NCBI GenBank assembly: GCA_964016985.1 | Contig: OZ024826.1 | Span: 65,154,792-65,218,791 of the forward strand | Direction of reading: 5' to 3' | DNA: 64,000 nt | Origin: Anodontia alba | Taxonomy: Eukaryota > Mollusca > Bivalvia > Lucinida > Lucinidae | Part shown: piece by piece, positions 13,518 through 25,800 of the stretch | Layout of the letters: the number at the start of each line of letters is the position of its first letter | How positions within the stretch are numbered: the stretch's first letter is position 1 | Notes under the pieces: generated by a model | Database searches by the model: none | Told to the model about the DNA's origin: nothing | Seen by the model: only the letters and a program-made list of their open reading frames with translations | Position numbers and translations under genes: made by a program

Positions 13518-14200
13518 TTGTGACCCATATTTCATAGGCCAGTGATTATGCCTTATATCTCGATGACTGTTTGATAAGAGAAATGACATACTTTGGATGT
13601 TAGTTCCATCAGACACGAAGGCTGTCCTCAGAATATATGCATGTCAGTGTGACCTATATTTCATGGTCCAGTGATTTTTCCTTATATTTAGAGGACTATT
13701 TGATGGAAAAATATCATACCATGAATATTAGTTCCATGTGACACTAAGAGTAACCTAAAAATATATGTAGGTCATTGTAACCTACAATTCACAGTCAAGT
13801 GATTTTATCTTGAAGACTATTTGATAGAGATATGTCATACCTAGATTTTAACTTCCTTGTGACCCATTGATTGACATAAAAATATATCTAGGTCAGTGTG
13901 ACCTATTATTATCGTTCAGTGATTTTGCCTAATATCTGGAAGACTATTTGATGGAACATTAGTTCCATGTGATACAATGATCAACCACAAAATATAACTA
14001 GGTCAGTGTTCCATGTAACACATAGATTCGCATTAAAATTTATAGAGGGATGTGTGATTTATATTCAGACTCACAAAACTTATTGTATTTGGAATAGAAT
14101 CATATAAAAGTACTAAATACAAATTTTGACGTGTTAATGTGAAAACATAGGTAGACAAGGCGCAAACAGGCGAGCTATGCTGTCATGCGACAGCTCTGTT

Positions 14201-14258
14201 TAACTTTGCATGTGTTTTTTTCATGGTATGAGGATGTGCATGTGGTTTGGTTATAATT
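14201..14258 (+). mobile_element. Host tandem-core element, piece 2
   Basis: TAACTTTGCATGTG...GGTATGAGGATGTGCATGTGG continues the 187-bp monomer broken at 9431. It is cut again at 14258 by the next insertion. Confidence 0.65.
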
Positions 14259-15546
14259 ATACCCCGGCATACAAAGTATGCCGAAGGGGTGTATAGTTTT
14301 CATCAGTTCCTTCCGTCTGTTCGTCTGTGTGTCCTTCTGTCTTTCCATCCATTCTTCTGTCTTTCCGTCCTTCTGTCTGTCTGTCCGTCCATGATTCCCT
14401 CTGTTTACCCTTTCTATAACCAAGTTTTACTTCGAAGTTTTCTATTACTTATATCTCTGCAGCCGATGATCAAAAACTTTTCGTATTTGGTATGGGAGTA
14501 CCTGGGAGGATTCTCTTCCATTCTACCTCTATGAACCCCCGGGTCATGCTCTCGGGCGGGGCTAGAGGTCAAAATCTAGGACACCCCAATAAAGTAGTAT
14601 ATTGCAGTTTGTTTATACAAACAACTTCTTAATAAAGAAGGACTGACATCAACATTCAGTGTAATAAGCTCAAGGTCATTGTGACCTTATTTTCATGCTC
14701 CAGTGATTTTACCTTATATTTTGAAGACTATTTCATGGATTAATGTGATACTTGGGCTATTGGTCTGTGTGACACCACAATTGACATCTTAACAAATATA
14801 GGTCACCTTGACCCATATTCCATGGTCCAGTGATTTTGCCTTATATATTGAATGTTATTTGATGTATGGGCATCATTATTTTGGATTATGAATCAATATG
14901 ATCCGACAATTGTTCTAAAAATAAATGTAAGTCACTGTGACCTATATTTCATGGTCCAGTGATTTTATGTTACATCTTGAAGACAATTTGATGTATGACT
15001 ATCATTGTTTTGGATTATGTGACCTATATGTCATAGCCCTGTGATTTTGTCTTAGATCTCCCACTATTTGATGCTTAAGTGTCATTTTAACATATAATGA
15101 CACAGTGTGACCCAAACTTGGACCTCAAAGTAAATATAAATCAGCATGACCTATATTTCATGTTCTAGTGATTTTGCTTAATATCTTCTAGATTATTTAA
15201 TGGATTAACATCAAAGTTGGTATAATAGATCAATGTGACCATCAGATTGACCTGTCAATGTAGGTCAGTGACCTATATTTTATGGTCCAGTGATTTAGCT
15301 TCATGTCTTGAAGACTATTTACTCCAGAAAAAGTGCACTTGGGATGATTATTTACTCCAGAAAAAGAGTACTTGGGATGATAGATCAGTGTTATTCAGAG
15401 ACTAACCTTGTAAAGTATATATGGGTTAGTGACCTATATTCCATTGATTTTGCCTTATATCATTGTCATTGACTTTAAAATATTTTATAATTAAAAAATG
15501 GTGCCAGCTGGGGGTATTTGTGACTCTCTGGGCACTTGCTCCAGTT
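14259..15546 (+). mobile_element. Tandem-core element with TATACCCC head, inserted in host monomer
   Basis: The hairpin CGGCATAC-AAA-GTATGCCG (about 14264-14283) follows ATACCC. Next come TCCG/TCTG-rich microsatellite (14306-14395), a 5' domain similar to 9800-10150 (GGGGCTAGAGGTCAAAATCTAGGACACC), and diverged ~140-bp units (GGTCCAGTGATTTTGCCTTA). The end is a tail starting GCTGGGGGTATTTGTGA, matching the tail at 38746. Host monomer sequence resumes at GTTAGATCATTTTT. Confidence 0.72.
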
Positions 15547-15684
15547 GTTAGATCATTTTTGTTACTTTTTCCACATTATGAACTTAGTCATTTTTCACCC
15601 TCAATGTATAGACAGTGGGTACCTCTTGTGACTGCAACTCGTCAAACAGTTTTGTACCAATCCTTTTTAAACTATGCATGTTTT
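15547..15684 (+). mobile_element. Host tandem-core element, piece 3
   Basis: This continues the 187-bp monomer (GACAGTGGGTACCTCTTGTG) up to CTATGCATGTTTT, where the next element (TAGCTCACC head) is inserted. The remainder (CTTCATGGTATGAGG) is found at 28404. Confidence 0.65.
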
Positions 15685-16740
15685 TAGCTCACCTGAGCCA
15701 AAGGCTCAAGGTGAGCTTTTGTGACCGGTCTTCGTCCGTCGTCCGTTGTGCATTGTCCGTAGTGTGTCTGTCAACAATTTACTTAAAAGACATCTCCTCC
15801 TAAACTGGTAAATGGATTTTGAAATAATTTTACAGGAATGTTCCTTGGGTGACCCTCTACCAGAACTGCCTTAATGGTTCCACTCAGCAAAATGGTTCTG
15901 CTCTGCTAAACAAAATGGCTGCCAGAGCTAAAAATAGATAAACCTTTAAACAACCTCTCCTCCCAGGCCAATGGCCCGATTTCAAAATAATTTCAGAGAA
16001 ATGTTCCTCTCATGCCCCTTTACCAAAATTGCTAAAATGGTTCTGCTCCGCAAAACATAATGGCCGCCAGAGCTAAAAATAGAAAAAACATTTTAAACGA
16101 CATCTTCTTCTAGGCCAAGGGCCCGATTTCAAAATAATTTCACTGAAATGTTTCTCTAATGCCCCTTTACCAAAATTGCTAAAATGGTTTGGCTCCACTG
16201 AACAAAATGGCCGCCAGAGCTAAAAATAGAAAATGCGTCTGTCAACAATTTACTTAAGAAGCATCTCCTAAACCTCGTTATGGATTTTGAAATAATTTTA
16301 CAGGAATGGTCTTTGAGTGACCCTTTACCAAAATTGCAAAAATGGTTCCACTCTGCTGAACAAAATGGCCACCAGAGCTCAAAATAGAAAAATCTTTTAA
16401 CGACATCTCCCATGTCAGTGTCAAAACAATTTTACAGAAATGTTCCTCCAATGCCCCTTTACCAGAATTGCTAAAATGGTTCCACTCTGCTAAACAAAAT
16501 GGCCATCAGAGCTAAAAGTAGAAAAACCTTTAAACAACATCTCCTCTTAGGCCTATGACCAGATTTCAAAATAAGTTTACAGAAATGTTCCTCTTATGAC
16601 CCTTTACCTAAATTGCTAAAATGGTTCTGTTTGGCTTAACAAAATGGCCACCAGAGCTAAAAAAAAGAAAAAGGGCTTAGACTCTCATGCATCTATCAAC
16701 AATTTACTTAAAGGCCTGAATTCAAGGCAAGATAACTTAT
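15685..16740 (+). mobile_element. TAGCTCACC-type tandem-core element, 5' part
   Basis: The hairpin head AGCTCACCTGAGCC/GGCTCAAGGTGAGCT starts at 15685. TCCGTCGTCCG-like sequence follows, then ~145-bp monomers with AACAAAATGGCCGCCAGAGC and CATCTCCTCCTAGGCC. The array breaks off around 16740. Matching monomers and the tail occur at 27595-28403, and host sequence on either side (15684 / 28404) joins into one monomer. The two parts are therefore inferred to be one element split by ~10.8 kb of later material. Confidence 0.75.
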
Positions 16741-16805
16741 AGGTGTTAATAAGGTAGCATAATCAGAATAAGTCCATTAATTTGGCTCAAGTGGGATCAT
16801 CTTTA

Positions 16806-17885
16806 TATACCCTGCCACACAATAGTGGCGGGGTATTATGGTTTCACGTTGGTCGTACGAGAGTCCATCCGTCCGTCGTACGTCCGTCCGTCCGATTTTC
16901 GTTTCCGGATGATAACTTGAGTAAACATCAATGGATTTTCACCAAACTTGGTATGTGCATTGATATTGTGGAGATCTGGTTTGGGATTGCTAATGGGCAA
17001 TTTTCGTCAATTTTTGACGGAGTTATCTGCCCGAGACACGCCCATATTTTCGTTTCTGGATGATAACTTGAGTAAACATCAATGGATTTTCACCAAACTT
17101 GGTATGTACATTGATATTGTGGATATCTGCTTTGGAATTGCTAATGCGCAAATTTCGTCAATTTTTGACGGAGTTATCTGCCCGAGACACGCCCATATTT
17201 TGGTTTCCGGACTTTAACCTCAGTAAATAACAAGGGATTTTCACCAAACTTGCTATATGGATTTACATTAAGGAGATCTGGTTTGGAATTGCTAATGGGC
17301 AAATTTCATCAAATTTTTACGGAGTAACCTGCCCTAGACACGCCCATATTTTCGTTTCCGGATGATAACTTGAGTAAATAATAAGGGATTTTCATCAAAT
17401 TTGCTATATGCATTGACATGAAGGAGATCTGGTTTGGGATTGCTAATGGGCAAATTTTGTAGAATGTTTACGGAGTTATCTGCTCGAGACACACCCATAT
17501 TTTCGTTTCCGGATGATAACTTTAGGAAATACCAAGGGATTTCAACCAAACTTGCTATATGTATTGACAGTAAGGAGGTCAGGTTTGGACTTGCAAATGG
17601 GCAAATTTTGTCAAATTTTTACGGAGTTATCTGCCCGACACATGTCCATATTTTCATTTCTGGATGATAACTTGAGTAAATAACAAGGCCTTTTAACCAA
17701 ACTTGCTATATGCATTGATATTATCAAGATCTGCTTTAGGATTGTTATCTGTCCATTGATATTATCAAGATCTGGTTTAGGATTGTTATCTGTCCCTCCA
17801 TCATTTTCTTTCCCAACATTTTCACAACGATAACTTTAATACATAAACAAATAATTGCTATGGCGGGGTATTATGCTTGCGGTGT
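16806..17885 (+). mobile_element. TATACCC-head tandem-core element, 6 units of ~150 bp
   Basis: The head hairpin CCCTGCCAC-ACAATA-GTGGCGGGG (about 16810-16833) is followed by a TCCGTCCG microsatellite (16864-16893). Regular monomers start at CGTTTCCGGATGATAACTTG (about 16901, 17052, 17203, 17353, 17503 and 17654). The tail repeats the head-like word GGCGGGGTATTATG (17863-17876). Ladder-like short ORFs in the region are by-products of a monomer length near a multiple of three. Confidence 0.8.
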
Positions 17886-18999
17886 TTTTATTTAACAAAT
17901 GGGGTTGCTGGACTATGCATAAATTATCAGCCATTCAGACAAAGTTACAAGAAAACATATGCTGTTTATTAGCTCCAGATATAATACTTCCGGCAGTTAT
18001 TATTTGACCAAGACAGTATTGAACAAAGGATGGAATGCAGGAATGACTGCAAAACACAGATCTAAGAATATTGAACCAAAGTAAATATGTTTTCATAGAC
18101 AATTTTAATATGACCTGAAATCAGAGAGAGTTCAAGTTCAACGCTTTAAAAAAGATTTGATTCAACACAAATTTATTTTTTGTAATCAACAAGTTTTTTA
18201 CTTTTTATTTATTTTTTTTTTCTACTTATTTTTTTTTCATTTTTATTTTATTAATTTATTTATATTTTTTGGCATTATTTTTGCATTTATTACATTTTTT
18301 TTGCATTTTTGCAAAGGCTTTTCTCTCATTTAAAGACATGTAAGATTTGTCAAGAGACAAATGCTGAGAAACACACGAAATAATTAATCATTTTGAAATA
18401 TAACATTTATTTTTCCTCAAAATGATTGCTATTATGCATACATAGATCAGCTTATTTTGCTATTATGTATACATAGATCAGCTTATTTCAAAAAGTGTAT
18501 TTAAAGTAGAACAGGGTGACACTAAACATGCTGTGAATAAATAATTGTCCGTTTACTATGCGTCTGTCGAAGCACATACATGTTCAAGTGGTTAACCCTC
18601 ATTTGGGTTTAAATCCCGCAGGAGATGAGATTTGAACCTAAACATCTTTCGAAGTGGCCAAGTGGTTTTGCTAAATATTGTTTTACTGTGCAGAGAAATT
18701 CATGTTCACTCTTCTCTCGTTTCAACCTGGCTTAAAAACTATTGAACGAGACTTAAATCCTGTAACACATCTATCCACACTGTACGTGTGCCATATTGTT
18801 TTAGTAATTCCTATTATTTGTTTAACGAAATGAGCAAGGGTCCAATAGGCTAGAGAGGACTTAGTTATTCTTTCATCTGAAACATGTGTCTCATCTCTTA
18901 TTTCGAGTTTGGGTGTTCAGTCTGTGACGTCTCAAAGTCAAATTTGTGATTTGTTGTGTTTTAATCTTATTGTGCATGCGCATGACAAAACCAACAATT
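17886..18999. other. AT-rich non-coding DNA with T-rich block
   Basis: A T-rich low-complexity stretch spans 18178-18310. A 32-bp direct duplication (GCTATTATG(C/T)ATACATAGATC) occurs at about 18426-18490. Near 18580-18612 a tRNA-Ser-like A-box/B-box pair is visible but spaced too closely. No gene is recognised. Confidence 0.45.
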
Positions 19000-19590
19000 T
19001 GACCTGTAATGCCAGCAAACTCAGATAATCCTGGGCATCCGCCAAGTCTGGTCAGTCTTCCCTATGCGCTCAATGGGTAGCAACTGACTCGTACAGAGAG
19101 CCAAGACTGCTCGGATGCCTAGGCTGATCTGAATTTTCCCTGGACGCACAAGTCAGATTGTTGCATATTGTTTCATGCATTCGCCCAGTCGGGTCAGTCT
19201 TCCCTATGCATTCAATATGTAGCGACTGACCCCTACAAAGAGCCAAGACTGATCGGACACCTAGGCTGATCTGAGTATTCACTAGGTGCACAAGTCATTA
19301 TTGGTCATGTCAAGCGGTGACTTATTTGTACTAACAAATGAAAAGTTTCTATTTAATTCCTAGCACTATGGGGAAAATTTTCAGCAGATGACAAACTGAA
19401 CAAATCCAACAATTTGACTTGTGTGGCCATTGTAGACTTAGATCAGCGTGGGCATCATCCAGGCAGTCAGCATGAAATTACCTTGAGATCTCAGCTACCC
19501 GATGAGTGTACAGCGAAGACTGAACACATAGGTGGATGCCCTGGCTGATCTGACTGGATATACAGATATAATTGTTTTGACATGTGCAGG
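19000..19590. repeat. Degenerate ~142-bp tandem repeat
   Basis: The phrase GTCAGTCTTCCCTATGC...GAGCCAAGACTG.TCGGA..CCTAGGCTGATCTGA occurs twice, 142 bp apart (from 19041 and 19183). A more diverged third unit lies near 19440-19560. No coding signal is seen. Confidence 0.65.
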
Positions 19591-19679
19591 CTCAAATAGA
19601 ACAAAACACAATGCTAGAATGCTCTGTCGATGACATGTCATCCCAAATTCTAATGCTGATAGCATGACTGACAGACAGA

Positions 19680-20180
19680 AGGACCCACTCTCGCACACCC
19701 TTACCATGTTAAGAAGTCTTGTAGCACGTTTGGTTAAATTCTGCCCAGTTGGGAAATGATAGTGTGACAGACTGATAGACGGATGCCGGACGAACTGTTA
19801 AATAATGTTGCTCTCGCACACCCAAACCATGAGGAGAGGTAATGTAGCAAGTTTGGTTAAATACCACCTAGTAGTTTAGAAGGAGATAGTGTAATGGGGA
19901 GACGGATGGATGAATGCAAGTAAAAATAATGTTGCTCTCGCACACCCTTACAGTTCGGTTGAGTTTTGTTTGGTTGAATTCCGTCCAGTGGTTATGGAGG
20001 AGATAGCATGACGGACAGATGAACAGACAACGGACACACGGATGCATGAAAAAAAATAATGTTAATTGCTCTTGCACACCCTTACCATAAGGGTAAGTTA
20101 TGTAGCAAGTTTGGTTAAAATCTGCCCAGTGACAGACGGGGGGATGGACGGAGGCATTCACAAAATCCCCATCCCTTAAA
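19680..20180 (-). repeat. Tandem-core remnant on the minus strand, ~120-bp units
   Basis: Four units contain GCTCTCGCACACCCTTACCAT and GTAGCAAGTTTGGTTAAAT (around 19690, 19810, 19932 and 20070), interspersed with GACGGACAGA/GGACGGA words. These words are the complement of the TCCGTCCG microsatellite in other elements, so this looks like a reverse-oriented relative without recognisable ends. The 111-codon frame on the minus strand is a by-product. Confidence 0.55.
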
Positions 20181-20564
20181 AAAAAGTGTAGGAATAAATA
20201 CACAAACTTGAGTTTGAAATAAAAGATTGAACTTGCAATACCACAAAATTAAAATGAGACATGTAACCCGGCGTGACCAGGTAAGACTCAGACTTCACAG
20301 ATTCAGTGGATGCACAGGATGATATGTGCCTTTGCACTCAATATGCCAATTCAAGACCATTATTCTTTGAACTATATCTATTTGTAAGGTCACTAAATTC
20401 AGGTAACACAAATAATTGGCCTAAAAAATATTAGCTTTGTTTCCACTAACCCGACCAACCCTGTTTCAAACACCTTACTGCTATTTTTTATCATTAAAAT
20501 AAAAATGTAGAGCACTGGCTTTTAACAAAATACCTGTTTATTCATAGAATTACAGGCGCGACCC

Positions 20565-20570
<6 letters not shown>
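20181..20570. other. Non-coding DNA
   Basis: Single-copy-looking sequence. No exon matching the phosphatase gene was found. Nothing else is recognised. Confidence 0.4.
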
Positions 20571-20595
<25 letters not shown>

Positions 20596-20620
20596 GTGTG
20601 TGTTTGCCGTGTGTGTGTGT
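20571..20620. repeat. (TG)n microsatellite
   Basis: Interrupted TG repeat directly upstream of the TTTT|TAGCTCACC insertion point. Confidence 0.9.
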
Positions 20621-20623
20621 TTT

Positions 20624-22761
20624 TAGCTCACCTGAGCACGAAGTGCTCATGGTGAGCTATTGTGGTCAGTCAATGTCCGTCGTCCGTCGTGCGTTGTGCG
20701 TCGTCCGGCGTCAACAATTGCATTAAAAGCCTACTCCTCCTACACCCCTGGGCCAATTGACTTGATACTTGGTAGGAAGCATCGGGGTGACTTAAAAATA
20801 GCTTAAAAAATCAAAAAATAGCTAAAATCGTTCCGATCGGAAATCCAAGATGGCCGCCATGGCCGCCATCTTGAAAATCTATTTTTCGCTTCTTCTCCTG
20901 AACTGAAAGGCCAATTGACTCCAAACGCTAGGAAGCATCAGGGTGCCTTGTAGATCAAAAATAGCTAAAATAGTGCCGATTGGAAATCCAAGATGGCCGC
21001 CATGGCCGCCATCTTGAAAATCTATTTTTCCCTTCTTCTCCTGAACTGAAAGGCCAATTGACTCCAAACTTGCTAGGAAGCATCAGGGTGACTTGTAGAT
21101 CAAAAGTAGCTAAAATCGTGCCGATCGGAAATCCAAGATAGCCCCCATGGCCGCCATCTTGAAAATCTATTTTTCGCTTCTTCTCCTGAATCAAAAGGCC
21201 AATTGACTCAAAACTTGCTAGGAAGCTTCAGGGTGACTTTTAGATCAAAAATAGCTAAAATCATGCCGATCGGAAATCCAAGATGGCCACCATGGCAGCC
21301 ATCTTGAAAATCTATTTTTGGCTTCTACTCCTAAATTCAAAAGCCAATTGACTCCAAACTTGCTAGGAAGCATTGGGGTGACTTATAGATCAAAAATAGC
21401 TAAAATCATGCCTATCGGAAATCGAAGATGGCCACCATGGCAGCCATCTTGAAAATCAATTTTTCATTTCTTCTCCTGAACCGAAAGGCCAGTTGACTCC
21501 AGACTTGCTAGGAAGCATCGGGGTGACTTGTAGATCAAAAATAGCTAAAATTGTGCCGATTGGAAATCCAGGATGGGCGGCATGGCAGCCATCTTGAAAA
21601 TCTATTTTTCGCTTCTTCTCCTGAACCGAAAGGCCAGTTGACTCCAAACTTGCTAGGAAGCATTTGGGTGACTTGTAGATCAAAAATGGCTAAAATCATG
21701 TCGATTGGAAATCCAAGATGGCCGCCATGGCAGCCTAAACTGAAAAGCCAATTGACTCCAAACTTGGTAGGAAGCATTGGGGTGACTTATAGATCAAAAA
21801 TAGCTAAAATCGTGCCTATCGGAAATCCAAGATGGCCGCCATGGCAGCCATCTTGATAATCTATTTTTCGCTTCTTCTCCTGAACCAAAAGGCCAGTTGA
21901 CTCCAAACTTGCTAGGAAGCATCGGGGTGACTTGTAGATCAAAAATAGCTAAAATCGTGCCGATTGGAAATCCAGGATGGGCCCATTGCAGCCATCTTTA
22001 AAATCTATTTTTCGCTTCTTCTCCTGAACCGAAAGGCCAGTTGACTCGAAACTTGGTAGGAAGCATTTGGGTGACTTGTAGATCAAAATTAGCTAAAATC
22101 ATGCCGATCGGAAATCCAAGATGGCCGCCATGGCGGCCGTCTTGAAAATCTATTGTTTGCTTCTTCTCCTAAACCCAAAAGTCAATTGACTCGAAACTTA
22201 GTAAGAAGCATCAGGGTGACTTGTAGATCAAAAATAGCTAAAATCCTTCTGATCCGAAATCCAAGGTGGCCACTATGGCCGCCATCTTGAAAATCTATAT
22301 TTATCTTCTTCTCCTGCACCGAAAGGCCAATTGACTCAAAACTTGGTAGGAGACATTGGGGTGACTTGTAGATCAAAAATAGCTAAAATCATGCCAGTCG
22401 GATATCCAAGATGGCCGCCATGGCAGCCATCTTGAAAATCTATTTTTCGCTTCTTCTCCTGAACCAAAAGGCCAGTTGACTCGAAACTTGGTAGGAAGCA
22501 TTGGGGTGACTCGTAGATCAAAAATAGCTAAAATCGTGCTGATCATAAATCCAAGCTGGCCGCCATTTAGAGTTTGTTCAAATGATCACGCTCCATTGAC
22601 TGGCATGCCATATATATTCTTCTTCAAAATTAAGAACTGCTTAAATGATGATCTTTTCATTAGTTGCGATGACAGGATTGGAAAAATGTTGCATAACATC
22701 TGCATATCTGCAGTGGCTATGTCACTCAGGTGAGCGACCCGTGGCCCGTGGGCCTCTTGTT
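20624..22761 (+). mobile_element. Complete tandem-core element with YY1-like monomers, copy 1
   Basis: The head hairpin AGCTCACC-TGAGCAC-GAA-GTGCTCA-TGGTGAGCT spans 20625-20658. A GTCCGTCG-rich stretch follows, then about 12 monomers of ~143-145 bp (CTTCTCCTGAACCGAAAGGCC ... AAGATGGCCGCCATGGC.GCCATCTTGAAAATC). A non-repeated ~190-bp 3' domain (from about 22565) precedes the tail CTCAGGTGAGCGACC...GGCCCGTGGGCC (hairpin)...CTCTTGTT. Ends carry a short imperfect inverted repeat (GCTCACCTGAG). Insertion is between T residues with no TSD, as described for Helentron-type elements. No coding capacity. Confidence 0.85.
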
Positions 22762-22817
22762 TTTCGGAGAAGAAATAGAAAAATAAAAAACAAAATATTT
22801 CTCCTACCTATTGACCA

Positions 22818-22822
<5 letters not shown>

Positions 22823-22848
<26 letters not shown>

Positions 22849-25800
22849 ATGAGCTTTTGTGATCACTCACCGTCCGTCGTCGTCCGTATGTCCGTCCGTC
22901 CACAATCTTTAAACAACATCTCCTCCTAAACCACTGATTGGATTTTGACCAAACTTCACAGGAATGATCCTTGTTTGGTCCTCTTTCAAAGTTGTTCAAA
23001 TGGTTCCGGTCAGTTACATATCTAGGTCACAGGAGCTAAAAATAGATTTTTTAACTAAAACAATCTTCTTGTCAGAAACCACTGGACCGATTTCAATATA
23101 ATTTTGCAGAAATATTCCTTTGGTGATCCTCTACCAAGATTGTTCAAGCCATTCCGATTCGTGAAAAAACATGGCCACCAGGGGGCGGGGCTTATTTTCC
23201 CTATATATCTATATAGAAAATTTTAAAAATCTTCTTGTCAGAAACCACTGGACCGATTTCTATATAATTTTGCAGAAATGTTCCTTTGGTGATCCTCTAC
23301 TAAGATTGTTCAAGCCATTTGGATTCGTCAAAAAACATGGCCGCCCGGGGTCGGGGCTTATTTTCCCCATATATCTATATAGAAAACTTTAAAAATCTTC
23401 TTGTCAGAAACCACTGGACCAATTTCAATATAATTTTACAGAAATGTTTCTTCGGTGATCCTCTACCAAGATTGTTCAAGCCGTTATGATTTGTCAAAAA
23501 ACATGGCTGCTAGGGGGCGGGGCTTATTTTCCCTATATATCTATACAGAAAATTTTAATGATCTTCTTTGCAGGAATGTTTCTTATGTAACCCTCTATCA
23601 AGATTGTTCAAGTCGTCATGATTAGTCAAAAAACATGGCCGCCATGGGGCGGGGCTTATTTTCCCTATATATCTATATAGAAAACTTTAAAAATCTATAT
23701 ATCTATATAGAAAACTTGAAAAAATCTTGTCGTCAGAAACCACAGGACTGATTTCAATATAACTTCGCAGAAATGTTTCCTTGGTGACCCTTTACCAAGA
23801 TTGTTCAAGCCGTTATGATTTGTCAAAAAACATGGCTGCTAGGGGGCGGGGCTTATTTTCCCTATATATCTATACAGAAAATTTTAATGATCTTCTTTTC
23901 ATAAACCACTGGACCGATTTCAATATTACATTGCAGGAATGTTTCTTATGTAACCCTCTATCAAGATTGTTCAAGTCGTCATGATTAGTCAAAAAACATG
24001 GCCGCCATGGGGCGGGGCTTATTTTACCTATATATCTATATAGAAAACTTTAAAAATCTTCTTGTCAGAAATCACTGGACCGATTTCAATATTATTTTTT
24101 TCAGAAATGTTCCTTTGGTGATCCCTACTAAGATTGTTCAAGCCATTTGGATTCGTCAAAAAACATGGCCACCAGGGGGCGGGGCTTATTTTCCTTATAT
24201 ATCTATATAGAAGACTTTAAAAATCTTCTTGTCAGAAACCACTGGACAGATTTCAATATTATTTTTCCAGAAATGTTTCTTCGGTGATCCTCTACCAAGA
24301 TTGTTCAAGCTGCCATGATTCGACAAAAAACATGGCTGCTAGGGGACCACTGGATCGATTTCAATATAATTTTGCAGAAATGTTCCTTCAGTGATCCTCT
24401 ACCAAGATTGTTCAAGCCGTTTGGATTCGTCAAAAAACATGGCCATCAGGGGGCAGGGCTTATTTTCCTTATATATCTACACTATATAGAAAACTTTAAA
24501 AATCTTCTTGTCAGAAACCGCCGGACCAATTTCAATATTATTTTTCCAGAAATGTTTCTTCGGTGATCCTCTACCAAGATTGTTCAAGCTGCCATGATTC
24601 GACAAAAAACATGGCTGCTAGGGGACGGGGTTTATTTTCCTATATATCTATATAGAAAACTTTAAAAATCTTCTTGTCATAAACGACTGGACCAATTTGA
24701 ATATAACTTGGCAGAAATGTTTCCTTAGTGATCCTCTATCAAGATTGTTCAAGCCGTCATGATTTGTCAAAAAACATGGCTGCTAGGGGGGAGGGGGGGG
24801 GGGGGCTTATTTTCCCTATATATCTATATAACTTGAAAAAATCTTGTCGTCAGAAACCACAGGACTGATTTCAATATAACTTCGCAGAAATGTTTCCTTG
24901 GTGACCCTTTACCAAGATTGTTCAAGCCGTTATGATTTGTCAAAAAATATGGCCGTTAGGGGGCGGGGCTTATTTTCCCTATATATCTATACAGAAAATT
25001 TTAATGATCTTCTTTTTATAAACCACTGGACCGATTTCAATATAACATTGCAGGAATGTTTCTTATGTAACCCTCTATCAAGATTGTTCAAGTCGTCATG
25101 ATTCGTCAAAAACATGGCCGCCATGGGGTGGGGCTTATTTTCCTTATATATCTATATAGAAAACTTTAAAACTCTTCTTGTCAGAAACCACTGGACCGAT
25201 TTCATTATAACTTTGCAGAAATGTTTCCTTGGTGACCATCTACTAAGATTGTTCAAGTAATCATGATTCGTCAAAAAACATGGCTGCCGGGGGCGGGGCT
25301 TATTTTCCCTATATATCTATATATAAAACTTTAAAAATCTTCTTTTCAGAAACCAATGGACCGATTTCAATACAACTTGGCAGGAATGTTTCTTTGGTGA
25401 CCCTCTACAAAGATTGTTGAAGCCGTTTGGATTCGTCAAAAAACATGGCCGCCAGGGGGTGGGGCTTATTTTCCTTATATATCTATATAGAAGACTTTAA
25501 AAATCTTCTTGTCAGAAACCACTGGACCGATTTCAATATTATTTTTCCAGAAATGTTTCTTCGGTGATCCTCTACCAAGATTGTTCAAGCTGCCATGATT
25601 CGACAAAAAACATGGCCGCTAGGGGACGGGGTTTATTTTCCCTATATATCTATATAGAAAACTTTAAAAATGTTCTTGTCATAAACGACTGGATTGATTT
25701 GAATATAACTTGGCAGAAATGTTTCCTAAGTGACCCTCTATCAAGATTGTTCAAGCCGTCATAATTTGTAAAAAAACATGGCCACTAGGGTGGGTTGGGG

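Larger units (their letters stand above)
9432..14200 (+). mobile_element. Large tandem-core element (~140-bp monomer) inserted in the host element
   Basis: The degenerate hairpin head TAGCTTGCC...GGAGAGCT starts at 9432 and is interrupted by a SINE. A variable 5' domain follows (9780-10280), then an array of the ~140-bp monomer 'GGTCAATGTGACCTATATTTCATGGTCCAGTGATT...' from about 10280 to 14150. The tail AGGCGAGCT...GCTGTCATGCGACAGC (hairpin)...CTCTGTT ends at 14200. Flanks join to restore the host monomer (ACCGATCATTT / TAACTTTGCATG). Each monomer holds the imperfect inverted word AGGTCAATGTGACCT. A SINE fragment and a hAT MITE are nested inside. Confidence 0.8.

Noticed and set aside
10280..14150. 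Centromeric satellite
   Set aside because: The array has element head and tail at its ends and interrupts another element, so it is the core of a dispersed element.
18575..18635. tRNA-Ser-like A box/B box pair
   Set aside because: Boxes are only about 25 bp apart and no acceptor stem is seen; at most a decayed SINE head.
20624..22761. CRISPR array
   Set aside because: Units are ~145 bp contiguous tandem monomers without spacers, in a eukaryotic context.
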